In this document: positions 1 to 8,017 of the stretch, one piece after another
How positions within the stretch are numbered: position 1 is the first letter of the stretch
Layout: each line of letters begins with the position of its first letter
Origin: DATAEK01 sp036258055
GTDB taxonomy: Bacteria; Acidobacteriota; Vicinamibacteria; Vicinamibacterales; 2-12-FULL-66-21
Direction: 5' to 3'
Assembly (NCBI GenBank): GCA_036258055.1
Contig: DATAEK010000415.1
Coordinates: 1 to 47,223 of the forward strand
Length of the DNA: 47,223 nucleotides
Made by a program: the position numbers and the translations under genes
Notes under the pieces: generated by a model
Database searches by the model: none
What the model was told of the DNA's origin: nothing
Seen by the model: the letters and a program-made list of their open reading frames with translations, nothing else

Positions 1-108
1 CTTTCGCCGCAGGCTCAGAGATCAGGCAAGACGGGTACCTCCGCCACTCAGCTGTTTATCTCCCAGGTTTGCTGCACTTGAAATGATGGGCTTGGGAAAC
101 GAGGTGCC

Positions 109-228
109 ATGAGCCTGTTTCGTCCGTGCCCTTCCGAGGACAGCTGTGCCGACTGCGAAGGTAGGAGCTTCCTCAAGACGTTCATGGACCGCTTCGCGAT
201 CTGGATCGAGAAGATCGCCGCGCGTTGA
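109..228 (+). CDS. Small Cys-containing protein (39 aa), unknown function
   Basis: A 40-codon frame opens with ATG at 109, seven bases after a GAGGTG Shine-Dalgarno-like stretch (101-106), and ends at TGA 226-228. The peptide has three cysteines close together (C7, C13, C16, spacing C-x5-C-x2-C) and then a short amphipathic Phe/Lys/Ile/Trp-rich helix. Most codons end in G or C, as in neighbouring genes, which argues for real coding. The cysteines could bind a metal, but three is fewer than a usual zinc knuckle needs. It runs toward the 3' end of the dioxygenase gene, nine bases away. I recognise no family. It could be a chance frame, but the ribosome site and codon use together favour a gene. 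Confidence 0.45.
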   Translation: MSLFRPCPSEDSCADCEGRSFLKTFMDRFAIWIEKIAAR

Positions 229-237
229 TTCCGATGC

Positions 238-1200
238 CTATGGGGTGCTTTTCAGCGCCGGCTGCGTAAGAGCCGGCAGCATTGACTGAATCGCGGCGCG
301 GTGTAGTTCGAGCCACGGCGGAAGAACGAGCGATTCGCCAAGGTGCGCGGGATCCTCGTCCACGCTGAACCCTGGACCTTCGGTCGCAAGCTCGAAGAGG
401 ACTCCGCCCGGCTCGCGGAAATACACCGACTTGAACCAGAAGCGATCGATGACAGGTGTGGGCCGTGCTCCCGCGTCATCTATGAGCTGACGCACCGCTG
501 CCTGATGCGCGTCGTCGTCCACGCGCCACGCAAGGTGATGCACGCTGCCGACACCCCAGGCCCCTCGACGCGCCGAGGACGCCTCCTGCACGTCGACGTC
601 CGTACCGGATCCGCCGCCTTCAACTCCGTACCGATGCCAGCCTCTCTCGGTCGCGAGGTGCGTGAAGCCGAGCACCTCGGTCAGGAACCGGGTCGTTACC
701 GTCAGGTCTCGCTCTCGCAAGCGCGCGCTGTCGAGACCGCGAATCTGCCGCTCCACTGGCACCGGGCTGTCCTCCCACGGAGAAAAAGACCGCCGCAGCG
801 CGTCGCTGCGCTCGACGAGTGCGACGCGAAGACCGTGCGGATCGACGAGCGGCAAGGCGCGATCGCCGAAGCGCGTTTCGAGGTCACCGGTTTGAGTGCC
901 GTAATGGCGCAGTCGGTCGCGCCAGAACGTCAGGCTATCCGGCGGTACCGTCAGCGAGACTTCGACGCTCAAGCCATGACCGTCTCGGGAAGGCGCCAGT
1001 TGCGACCAGGGAAAAAAGGTCAGATCCGTGCCCGGATGTCCCTCGGCATCCGCGTAGAACAGGTGATAAGTACCCGGATCGTCCTGGTTGACGCTCCGTT
1101 TCACCAGCCGCATGCCGAGAACACCGGCGTAGAAATCCAGGTTCTCCTGCGCCGGTCCTGCGATTGCGGTGACATGGTGAAGACCTCGCACGTTGCTCAT
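238..1200 (-). CDS. VOC-family ring-cleaving dioxygenase (MhqO-like)
   Basis: This 320-residue protein has two vicinal-oxygen-chelate modules. The first opens at residue 6 with GLHHVTAIAGP and continues through YAGVLGMRLVKRSVNQDD. The second contains SVHHLAWRV and later GVLFELATEGPGF. Candidate Fe(II) ligands are the His of LHHVT, the His of VHHLAW and the Glu of LFELATE. The arrangement and length match the family annotated as ring-cleaving dioxygenases (MhqO/LinE type), which open hydroquinone- or catechol-type rings using O2. The protein is cytoplasmic, with no signal peptide. The ATG at 1200 is preceded by a GGGGAGA ribosome site. No other aromatic-degradation gene lies nearby, so the real substrate is open, and quinone detoxification is as likely as catabolism. 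Confidence 0.85.
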   Translation of the reverse strand: MSNVRGLHHVTAIAGPAQENLDFYAGVLGMRLVKRSVNQDDPGTYHLFYADAEGHPGTDLTFFPWSQLAPSRDGHGLSVEVSLTVPPDSLTFWRDRLRHYGTQTGDLETRFGDRALPLVDPHGLRVALVERSDALRRSFSPWEDSPVPVERQIRGLDSARLRERDLTVTTRFLTEVLGFTHLATERGWHRYGVEGGGSGTDVDVQEASSARRGAWGVGSVHHLAWRVDDDAHQAAVRQLIDDAGARPTPVIDRFWFKSVYFREPGGVLFELATEGPGFSVDEDPAHLGESLVLPPWLELHRAAIQSMLPALTQPALKSTP

Positions 1201-1399
1201 GATTTCTCCCCGTCGCGGCAGACGCCATCGTAGCGAATCTCCCGCGGAGTGTGCGACGACGCGGGGCGCCGTCGGCGCGTGATATGCTCATTGTGCGTGC
1301 CAGCGCCACGGCACGACGCTCCGCATCTGCTGCGCGCCGCTGTCCGTGAGTGGTCGCGCGTTACCGTCGCCCTGATTCCACAAGGATAGGACTCCGTCT

Positions 1400-1621
1400 A
1401 TGGCCAACCGCACGAAGGTGACACAGCAGAAGCGGGCTCGCGAGCGCGCGAAGCAGGAGCGTCAACAAGAAAAAGTCCGGCGTCGGGAAGAAGCCAAGAG
1501 CCGCCGGTCGACGACTCCCCGGACCGCGGAAGGCGAAGACCCGGACATCGCGGGCATCGTGCCGGGGCCTCAGCCCAGCCCGTGGGGTGACGACGAGCAG
1601 AACGACGATCTACCCGAGTAG
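1400..1621 (+). CDS. Small highly charged protein (73 aa), unknown function
   Basis: The ATG at 1400 is preceded by AAGGATAGGA, a plausible but distant ribosome site. Residues 1-38 are almost entirely Lys, Arg, Glu and Gln and should form a basic helix suited to nucleic-acid or ribosome contact. Residues 45-60 carry GEDPDIAGIVPGPQP, and the tail is acidic (DDEQNDDLPE). From memory, a basic helix followed by a DPDIAGIVPGPQP-like segment recurs in small uncharacterised proteins of soil bacteria. I could not check this, and no function is known to me. The 3' end overlaps the convergent MOSC gene by 12 bases. Confidence 0.7.
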   Translation: MANRTKVTQQKRARERAKQERQQEKVRRREEAKSRRSTTPRTAEGEDPDIAGIVPGPQPSPWGDDEQNDDLPE

Positions 1622-2056
1622 CGGCGGATCCCACTGCACGTCATCACCAACTGCGATCGATCCTCCGAGTACGACCTCGGCCCACGCGCCGCCTCCCCAG
1701 CGGCTTCGCATCGCTTCCTGAAGACCCGTCAGCGCTTCTTCCATTCGCTCGCACGGCCGCGTCTCGCCGCCGATGAGGAGCGTGCATTCACCAACGAGCA
1801 GACGTCGCCCACCGGAGTTCTCGAGGTTCAGGCCCGACACCATCAGGTTCGCGCGACGCGCGGACGGTTCGATCGACGCTCCGAGTTCATTCATCAACTC
1901 TGACCACCGCTCGCTGGCGATGATGGTGACGTGGCGCCGGCCGCCGTAATTCGCACTCTCGCGAACCCCGCGGCCCTCGACAAGCGCCGCCGAGCGGACG
2001 GCATCCATCGGCCCCCGATGCGCCCGCTTGAGCCAGATATGTTCGACACGACCCAT
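1610..2056 (-). CDS. MOSC domain-containing protein
   Basis: This 148-residue single-domain protein matches the MOSC fold (molybdenum-cofactor sulfurase C-terminal domain). Evidence is the segment around residues 90-110, where GECTLLIGGETRPCERME parallels the family pattern ending in PCxRM with a conserved metal-binding cysteine, and the early QVEHIW-like stretch (here RVEHIWLKRA). Free-standing MOSC proteins resemble E. coli YiiM and YcbX and act on N-hydroxylated compounds or carry the Moco sulfur. I chose the ATG at 2056 over the TTG one codon upstream. There is no clear ribosome site and no other Moco gene in the window. The 3' end overlaps the small charged protein on the other strand. 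Confidence 0.8.
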   Translation of the reverse strand: MGRVEHIWLKRAHRGPMDAVRSAALVEGRGVRESANYGGRRHVTIIASERWSELMNELGASIEPSARRANLMVSGLNLENSGGRRLLVGECTLLIGGETRPCERMEEALTGLQEAMRSRWGGGAWAEVVLGGSIAVGDDVQWDPPLLG

Positions 2057-2192
2057 CAAGAGAGTATGGTCCGCGAGCTGTCAGTCATGAAGTGGTTTCG
2101 TGCACGGAGCGACACATGTCTACTCGAGCTTCGGCTGCGAGAAAAATGCGAGGTGAGGAGTCTCAGAAGAGGCAGGAGGGCGAACGGAAGAG

Positions 2193-2297
2193 AGTAGACA
2201 GCAGGCAAAGCCTGAGTGCGGGGCCAGCGCTGCGAGCTGGGGGCCGTTCCGGCCCGGAGGTGACCGGAATCTGCACGCCTGCCACCTGCTGTCTACT
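2193..2297. repeat. Structured inverted-repeat element
   Basis: A perfect 13-bp inverted repeat (AGTAGACAGCAGG at 2193-2205, CCTGCTGTCTACT at 2285-2297) encloses about 80 bp. Inside are three further hairpins: CAGGC-AAA-GCCTG (2202-2214, partly competing with the outer stem), CCAGC/GCTGG (2224-2240) and GGGCCG-TTC-CGGCCC (2241-2255). It sits in a 565-bp stretch without a supportable gene. It could be a REP/MITE-like dispersed element or a structured RNA. No flanking direct repeats are evident. Confidence 0.5.
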
Positions 2298-2571
2298 GCC
2301 TCCCGCCGGACCCGGAATACGGCCGGGCATTCCGAGGCCACGCAGCGACCAACGGGCGAACAGACTGAGCCGCGTGGCACCGCGCGCGAAAGCGGAAGTG
2401 CTCACGCCCTTGAGCAACAAGCGTTCCCAATTGGAATTATGTAATGCATGCAGATTCACTAAGAAATCTGCATGGCTCACGGTCGTCGGAAGGCTCCGAA
2501 TCGGCCAATTCGTTGGCTGCCGGCCAAACGATTGACCGGTCGACGGGCTGTCCTTGAACCGGTCGTCTGAC
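2298..2571. other. Gene-free stretch, no coding support
   Basis: Open frames exist on both strands here, but none has a ribosome site, recognisable motif or codon use like that of the neighbours. The only structure seen is a 7-bp inverted repeat GACCGGT/ACCGGTC (2534-2540 with 2558-2564). An AT-richer patch at 2425-2475 is a possible promoter region, with no clear -35/-10 pair. Confidence 0.5.
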
Positions 2572-2595
2572 GGGCGGGGTCTCCCGACCCCGCCC
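2572..2595 (-). terminator. GC hairpin downstream of the small membrane protein gene
   Basis: A perfect 10-bp stem (GGGCGGGGTC at 2572-2581 with GACCCCGCCC at 2586-2595) with a TCCC loop lies 27 bases beyond the stop codon of the minus-strand membrane protein gene. No T-run follows on either strand, so intrinsic termination is only probable. It may stabilise the 3' end instead. Confidence 0.45.
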
Positions 2596-2621
2596 CGGCC
2601 GTCGATGCGCGGCCCGACGGG

Positions 2622-2771
2622 TCAGACCGTCCTGCGACCGCTGACCAACCCGACCACGAAGAGCACCAGCGCGATCACCAGCAGGACGTAGATGAAGTTG
2701 CCGAGCGTGTAACCGCTGACGAGTCCGAGCAGCCACAGCACGAGCAGAATCACCGCAATCGTAAAGAGCAT
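2622..2771 (-). CDS. lmo0937-family small membrane protein (49 aa)
   Basis: The 49-residue product is nearly all hydrophobic: two transmembrane helices (about residues 2-19 and 24-43) separated by SGYTLGNF, with a short basic tail SGRRTV. The pattern TIAVILLVLWLLGLVSGYTLG matches the widespread lmo0937 family of tiny two-helix proteins, whose role is unknown and which is often linked to stress responses. The frame is open 33 codons further upstream, but the ATG at 2771 has a strong AGGAGGGG ribosome site six bases before it and gives the usual family length. A GC hairpin follows the stop codon. Confidence 0.8.
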   Translation of the reverse strand: MLFTIAVILLVLWLLGLVSGYTLGNFIYVLLVIALVLFVVGLVSGRRTV

Positions 2772-2920
2772 CGTTGCCCCTCCTGCCTGACGCGGGAGCA
2801 CAAGCCGTGCCGAGCTGATTTCGCCCGTTTCGATTCGAAGTATGCGGTCGAGGTTCGCACCCTGTGTCACGCGCTACCCTCAGTGTGACCATGACGGTCG
2901 AGGTAGGGCGTGCTGTTGTT

Positions 2921-2936
2921 GAAGCCGCGCGGCTTC
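2921..2936. promoter_or_regulatory. Palindrome upstream of the Asp-box protein gene
   Basis: GAAGCCGCGCGGCTTC is a perfect 16-bp palindrome, extending to 22 bp with one mismatch pair (2918-2939). It ends 45-47 bases before the start codon of the large exported protein. It could be an operator for a dimeric regulator or an RNA hairpin in the leader. Confidence 0.35.
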
Positions 2937-2983
2937 GACTAGCATGACTCGATCTACGAGCCGAAATAGTGGAGGCAAACATC

Positions 2984-5900
2984 ATGCGCCGGACGACGTT
3001 CCCCTGGCGCGCCGCGGCGGGCGTATGCGCGCTCCTGCTGGGTGCGCTGCCGTTTTCGCTTCCGGATTCACCCGCGGTTCACGCGCAGGCGGCCGCCGCC
3101 GCTGCGCAACCGGCTGCAGGGATCGACCCCGCGCTCCTCGCCGGCCTGCGCTGGCGCTCACTTGGTCCCGCGCGGGGCGGCCGGTCGCAGGCCGTCGCGG
3201 GCAGCTCGAGCCGTCCGCTGGAGTACTACTTCGGCGCCACCGGTGGAGGACTCTGGAAGACGACCGATGGAGGACAGACGTGGCGGCCGGTGTCCGATCG
3301 CTTCTTCAAGACCTCGTCGGTTGGCGCGGTCGCGGTATCGGAGTCGAATCCCGACGTCGTGTACGTCGGCATGGGCGAAACCGAGCTGCGCGGCAACGTC
3401 ATTCAGGGTGACGGCGTCTACAAGTCGACCGACGGCGGTGCGACGTGGACTCACGTCGGGCTCGAAAAAACGCAGACGATTTCGCGCATCCGCATCAATC
3501 CCACCAACCCGGACATCGTGTACGTCGCCGCGCTTGGGAATCCGTATGGTCCAAACCCCGACCGCGGCGTTTTCAAATCGACCGACGGTGGAAAGACGTG
3601 GACGCGCGCGCTCTTTCGCGACGACAAGACCGGCGCGGTCGATCTGTCCGTGGACCCCAAGAACCCCGACACGCTCTATGCGGGACTCTGGGAAGTCTTT
3701 CGCACGCCGCACTCGCTGTCGAGCGGTGGACCGGGCAGCGGCCTGTTCAAAACGACCGACGGCGGCCAGACGTGGACGGAGCTCACGAAGAATACCGGCC
3801 TCCCGAAATCGATCTGGGGCAAGGTGGGCGTCTCAGTGTCAGGCGCCGATCCGTCCCGCGTCTACGCGATTGTGGAAGCTGTGGAAGGCGGCGTCTTTCT
3901 ATCCGACGACGCAGGCTCGACGTGGAAGCTCGTGAACGACGACCGGCGGCTGCGTCAGCGCGCCTTTTACTACAGCCGCATCTACGCCGATCCCCAGACC
4001 AAGGACACCGTCTACATCCTCAACACCGGAATCTATCGTTCCACCGACGCCGGCAAGACCGTGCGGGGTCTTCGCGTGCCCCACGGTGACAACCACGATC
4101 TGTGGATCGCGCCGAACGACAACAAGCGCATGATCAACAGCAACGACGGCGGCGGGAACGTCTCCGTGAACGCCGGCGAGACGTGGACGGATCAGGACTA
4201 TCCGACGGCGCAGTTCTACAACGTCTTCACCACCGCGCACGTGCCCTATCACGTCTGCGGTGCCCAGCAGGACAACTCGACCGCCTGTGTCTCAAGCAAC
4301 GGCGACGGCGCGCTGTACGAGGTCGGGGGCGGCGAGAGCGGATACATCGCACCGGATCCGAAGGACGTCGACGTGTTCTACGCCGGCAGCTACGGCGGTC
4401 TGCTGACCCGCATCAACCGTCGCACCGGCGAACGCCGCGCGGTCAACGTCTGGCCCGACAACCCGATGGGCTTCTCGTCCGGGGACATCACCGAGCGGTT
4501 CCAGTGGACCTATCCGATCGTGATTGCGCCGACGGATCCGAAGACCTTGTATGTGACGTCGCAGCACGTCTGGAAATCCACCAATGAAGGTCAGACCTGG
4601 ACCCGGATCAGCCCGGACTTGACGCGTCACGATCCGTCGACGCTGGGACCTTCAGGCGGGCCGATCACGCTGGATCAGACCGGCGTGGAGACCTACGCGA
4701 CGATCTTTACCCTCGCGCCCTCTCCCATTGACGGCAACGTGATCTGGTCCGGTTCCGACGACGGCGTCGTCCAGGTGACCCGTGACGGCGGCAAGAACTG
4801 GACGAAGGTGACGCCGCCCGATCTTCCGGAATTCACCCGCATCAGCCTGATCGAGGCATCGCCGCACAACGCGGGCACGGCGTACATGGCCGGCAACCGC
4901 TATCAGAAGAGCGACCGCGCTCCCTACGTCTACAAGACGTCCAACTTCGGGAAGACGTGGACCAAGATCGTCAATGGCCTGGCGGCCGACGATATCGCAC
5001 GGGCGATCCGCGAAGACAAGAAGCGGACCGGTCTGTTGTTCCTCGGAACCGAGACCGGCATCTACATTTCGTTCGACGATGGCGCACAGTGGCAGTCGCT
5101 GCGGCTCGAGCTGCCGGTGACCCCGGTGCACGGCATCGAGGTCAGGGGAGACGACCTCCTCATCGGAACGCACGGCCGTTCCTTCTACAGCCTGGACAAC
5201 ATCGCCGTGCTCCGTCAAATCGCGCGCGAGACGACCAACGAACCGCTGGTGCTCTTCGATCCGACCGACGCCACACGGTCCGTGTCGCGCGGCGTCGCGA
5301 TCGACTACTACCTGAAGCAAGCGGCGGACAAGGTCACGATCGATATTCTCGACGCACAGGGGACGACAATCACGACGTTCACCGGCACGTCAGCGCCGGA
5401 ACCGCCGGCCGGACGCGGCGGCGCGCCTGGCGGCGAAGGTGATGAGGAAGGGGGCGGGCGCGGCGGGCCGCCGCCGCGGGTGTCAGTGAAGCAGGGGATG
5501 AATCGCTTCACCTGGGACATGCGGTACCCGAACGCGCATGACTTCCCGGGCCTGATCATGTGGGCGGGCAGCACGCGTGGTCCGGTAGCGCCCCCGGGCC
5601 GCTACCAGGTCAAGCTGACCGTCGCGGGGGTCGAGAAGACACAGGACTTCATGATCAATCGCAACGCGGCGGTGGCAGCCGTGACCGACGCCGATCTCGT
5701 GGAACAGTTCAAGCTCGCCAAGGCGATCAACGACAAGGTCACGGTGGCCAACGACGCGGTGGTTCGGATCCGCAATCTCAAGACGCAGATCTCCGATCGC
5801 GTGAGCAAGAGCTCCAGCCCGCAGGTTCGTCCGGTTGCGGAATCGCTCGCCGGCAAGCTGACGGACGTCGAAGGGGAGATCTACCAGTTCCGAAATCGCA

Positions 5901-6145
5901 GCAGCCAGGACCCGTTGAACTTTCCGATCAGGCTGAACAACAAGCTCGCCGCGCTGCAGGGAATCGTCGAGTCGGGCGACTCGAAACCGACCGATCAGTC
6001 GTACATGGTCTTCAAAGATCTCTCCGCGCGTCTCGATAAGCAGCTGTCCCGGCTCGATGCGCTCATCAAGACCGAGCTGCCGGCGCTGAACAAATTCCTG
6101 ACCGAACAGCAGCTCGAGACAGTCAAGGACGAAATCAAGAAGTAG
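2984..6145 (+). CDS. Exported sortilin/BNR-type Asp-box propeller protein
   Basis: This 1053-residue secreted protein has a Sec signal peptide (MRRTTFPWRAAAG, hydrophobic core, cleavage near VHAQA). At least ten Asp-boxes (S/T-x-D-x-G-x-T-W) follow, such as KTTDGGQTW, KSTDGGATW, LSDDAGSTW and VTRDGGKNW, between about residues 80 and 680. They define one or two multi-bladed beta-propellers of the VPS10/sortilin-BNR type. A Gly-rich linker (GGGRGGPPPR) near residue 830 leads to an Ig-like segment with FTWDMRYPN and a helical C-terminus. Large proteins of this type are common in Acidobacteria and Bacteroidetes. Function is unproven; binding or processing of extracellular polymers is a guess. The ATG at 2984 has GGAGG eight bases upstream, better than the GTG at 2969. 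Confidence 0.85.
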   Translation: MRRTTFPWRAAAGVCALLLGALPFSLPDSPAVHAQAAAAAAQPAAGIDPALLAGLRWRSLGPARGGRSQAVAGSSSRPLEYYFGATGGGLWKTTDGGQTWRPVSDRFFKTSSVGAVAVSESNPDVVYVGMGETELRGNVIQGDGVYKSTDGGATWTHVGLEKTQTISRIRINPTNPDIVYVAALGNPYGPNPDRGVFKSTDGGKTWTRALFRDDKTGAVDLSVDPKNPDTLYAGLWEVFRTPHSLSSGGPGSGLFKTTDGGQTWTELTKNTGLPKSIWGKVGVSVSGADPSRVYAIVEAVEGGVFLSDDAGSTWKLVNDDRRLRQRAFYYSRIYADPQTKDTVYILNTGIYRSTDAGKTVRGLRVPHGDNHDLWIAPNDNKRMINSNDGGGNVSVNAGETWTDQDYPTAQFYNVFTTAHVPYHVCGAQQDNSTACVSSNGDGALYEVGGGESGYIAPDPKDVDVFYAGSYGGLLTRINRRTGERRAVNVWPDNPMGFSSGDITERFQWTYPIVIAPTDPKTLYVTSQHVWKSTNEGQTWTRISPDLTRHDPSTLGPSGGPITLDQTGVETYATIFTLAPSPIDGNVIWSGSDDGVVQVTRDGGKNWTKVTPPDLPEFTRISLIEASPHNAGTAYMAGNRYQKSDRAPYVYKTSNFGKTWTKIVNGLAADDIARAIREDKKRTGLLFLGTETGIYISFDDGAQWQSLRLELPVTPVHGIEVRGDDLLIGTHGRSFYSLDNIAVLRQIARETTNEPLVLFDPTDATRSVSRGVAIDYYLKQAADKVTIDILDAQGTTITTFTGTSAPEPPAGRGGAPGGEGDEEGGGRGGPPPRVSVKQGMNRFTWDMRYPNAHDFPGLIMWAGSTRGPVAPPGRYQVKLTVAGVEKTQDFMINRNAAVAAVTDADLVEQFKLAKAINDKVTVANDAVVRIRNLKTQISDRVSKSSSPQVRPVAESLAGKLTDVEGEIYQFRNRSSQDPLNFPIRLNNKLAALQGIVESGDSKPTDQSYMVFKDLSARLDKQLSRLDALIKTELPALNKFLTEQQLETVKDEIKK

Positions 6146-6157
6146 GCGGCACGAGCA

Positions 6158-6973
6158 TCAGGGCTTCGTGCTGGTCGAGACGCTGACGGCGATGCCACCA
6201 GGCGTGCCGATCGGCATCACGGCGAAACGATTTGGGCCGTGGCCGACGGTGACCGTATGTCCTGAGACCAGGCCGAGCGCGCTGCCGAAGATAACGTCGC
6301 TCGCGTAGTGTTTGTTCTCCGAGAGCCTGGACGTACCGGCGTACGCTGCCACCGCGTACGCCGCAAGCCCCACCTTCCATCCGAAGTGCCGTTCGATAAC
6401 CGCTGCTGAGGCGAACGATGCCGAGGCATGGCCGGACGGAAACGAGTAGTTCGAGCCGTCAGGCCTCGGCCGGTTGACGGCGTGCTTGATTCCTTGCGTG
6501 AACGCGGCGTTGAGGATCTGCGCGCGCAGCAGATCGGAGCCCAACGCCTGGACCCGCGGATTGTCATTGAGGTGACCGAGAATCAGCGTGCCGACCGCGC
6601 CGCCGATCTGCGTCCACCCGTTGCCGATGACATCGCCCGCATCCAGCGTTTCTTCGAGGCTCTCCGTGCTTACGGCGTCCTGGGTGAGCCGCTTGTCAGC
6701 GGGATGGGCCCCGAGCGCGAGTCCTCCTCCTACACCGAGCGTCACCGCTGTTTCGATCGAGGGAAGGTGTTTGAGATCCCGGCCGAGGGCCACGAAGAAT
6801 CCTTTGGCGCCGCCGTCGGTAGTCTGAGACGTCGCCGCGGCGCTTGTCTGTAAAGCCTCGTCGCCGGAAACCGCCGTCGGCGGCGGCTGCACACCTGGCT
6901 CCTGGGCCGACAACCGACCGCCGAACACGAACAGTGCAACCAGAACGAACGACGCAATCGGAACGCGGCGCAT
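6158..6973 (-). CDS. PAP2-family phosphatase, exported
   Basis: This 271-residue protein starts with a Sec signal peptide (residues 1-23, ending RLSAQ). It contains the three phosphatidic-acid-phosphatase type 2 motifs in the C-terminal half: KHAVNRPRP, then FPSGHAS, then SRLSENKHYASD. These supply the Lys/Arg, Ser-Gly-His and Arg/His/Asp residues of the vanadium-peroxidase-like active site. The family removes phosphate from lipid phosphates such as undecaprenyl pyrophosphate or phosphatidate. A soluble periplasmic location is inferred because only a few short hydrophobic stretches follow the signal. The start at 6973 has an AAGGAGT ribosome site. The 3' end meets the propeller gene tail to tail, 12 bp away. 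Confidence 0.88.
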   Translation of the reverse strand: MRRVPIASFVLVALFVFGGRLSAQEPGVQPPPTAVSGDEALQTSAAATSQTTDGGAKGFFVALGRDLKHLPSIETAVTLGVGGGLALGAHPADKRLTQDAVSTESLEETLDAGDVIGNGWTQIGGAVGTLILGHLNDNPRVQALGSDLLRAQILNAAFTQGIKHAVNRPRPDGSNYSFPSGHASASFASAAVIERHFGWKVGLAAYAVAAYAGTSRLSENKHYASDVIFGSALGLVSGHTVTVGHGPNRFAVMPIGTPGGIAVSVSTSTKP

Positions 6974-7051
6974 CAGCAGACTCCTTGGCTGGCAGGCGGT
7001 TGCTCTCAGATTGACGAGGTCAGGATGAACTGAAGATGACGCGGTCGTCTG

Positions 7052-7891
7052 TCAGCGCTCGACGGTGACTTCGACCTCTCCAACCGGCTCCTCGAGCGCG
7101 ACGAAGAGGTCGTCCGGGTTTTCCATGCCGGCGCTGAAGAGATCCGCGGGACGATACGGGCGCTCGTGGAGCGCGAGTGTGATCTGGGAGATCTCCGGGA
7201 CGGATCCGATCACGACGTCCGCAATCGCATAGAGCGTGTACTGCACCGAACGGCTCGCGTGGGCCGCGAACGTCTCGACGATGGCGGCACGGATCGCCTG
7301 TCTGTACGGTCCGAACGTCACGTCGGCGCTGCTGTACGTCCACCTGGCCGCGATCGTGGCAACGAGCAGCCGCTGCAGCCCGTCTTGGATGCCGGTGTCG
7401 TCTTCATCGCGCCGCCGGCGTGGGCCGAACCCGGACGTCCGCATGACGGTGAGTTGCTCGAGTCCGGACACGACGGCGGTCTGTTTACCGTTGCTCGTGA
7501 CGGTGGTGGTACGGCGTTCGGGCGTGCCGGCCGCGAAAGCCTGACCCTGCGCCTTGCCGCCGATCTCCAGACGGCCCCACGGTTGCTCGGCGATCTCGAC
7601 GCGGACGCGCGTGATCCGCGGGAACTGCTCGAGGAGTCGGTCGCAGAGCGCCAGGCCGAAGGGCTCGATCTCGCCGCTACCGTCCTGACGTGCGGATGCG
7701 TGCACCAGGTTCTTCAGCGCCTCACCGGGAACCAGACCTTCCGATCGTCCCTCGGTGAACGCCGTCGAGAAATCGCCCTCGAAGTGGCAGCGTACCGTCA
7801 GGTCGCGGGGATCGTGACGGTCTCCGCGCCGTACGATTCGCAGCATCCGCAAACGCGATTCTGCGTGGCTGCTCGTCCCGAGGCGCGGCAT
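7052..7891 (-). CDS. Urate oxidase homologue with apparently missing catalytic triad
   Basis: The 279 residues follow the uricase tandem T-fold from end to end: GDRHDPRDLTV and FEGDFSTAFTEG near the N-terminus, LKN at 59-61, SGF at 153-155, R174, a TFAAHASRSVQYTLY segment at 207-221, and a C-terminal DLFVALEEPVGEVEV stretch. Uricase oxidises urate to 5-hydroxyisourate without a cofactor. Aligned by eye, substrate-binding Phe (F155), Arg (R174) and Gln (Q217) remain. The catalytic Lys of the YGKxxV motif is Glu11, the catalytic Thr of the TDxxKN motif is Gly56, and the His of PNxH is replaced near P245. Ordinary uricase activity is therefore doubtful. The start is the ATG at 7891, with a GTG three codons upstream as the alternative. 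No purine-catabolism neighbours are present. Confidence 0.8.
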   Translation of the reverse strand: MPRLGTSSHAESRLRMLRIVRRGDRHDPRDLTVRCHFEGDFSTAFTEGRSEGLVPGEALKNLVHASARQDGSGEIEPFGLALCDRLLEQFPRITRVRVEIAEQPWGRLEIGGKAQGQAFAAGTPERRTTTVTSNGKQTAVVSGLEQLTVMRTSGFGPRRRRDEDDTGIQDGLQRLLVATIAARWTYSSADVTFGPYRQAIRAAIVETFAAHASRSVQYTLYAIADVVIGSVPEISQITLALHERPYRPADLFSAGMENPDDLFVALEEPVGEVEVTVER

Positions 7892-8017
7892 GTGCGGCAC
7901 TGTACCATGAAGGCCGCGAGTGGGCCGCGCGCAAGACGCGGACGGTGAATGTCAGCATCTCGCCAGGACGAAACGGCGTTGCAGCGCGCACGATCCGCGG
8001 TCCATAATTTCCAGTTC

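Noticed and set aside
2092..2535. 147-codon plus-strand frame and overlapping minus-strand frames
   Set aside because: There is no ribosome site or family motif, and the region is occupied by the inverted-repeat element.
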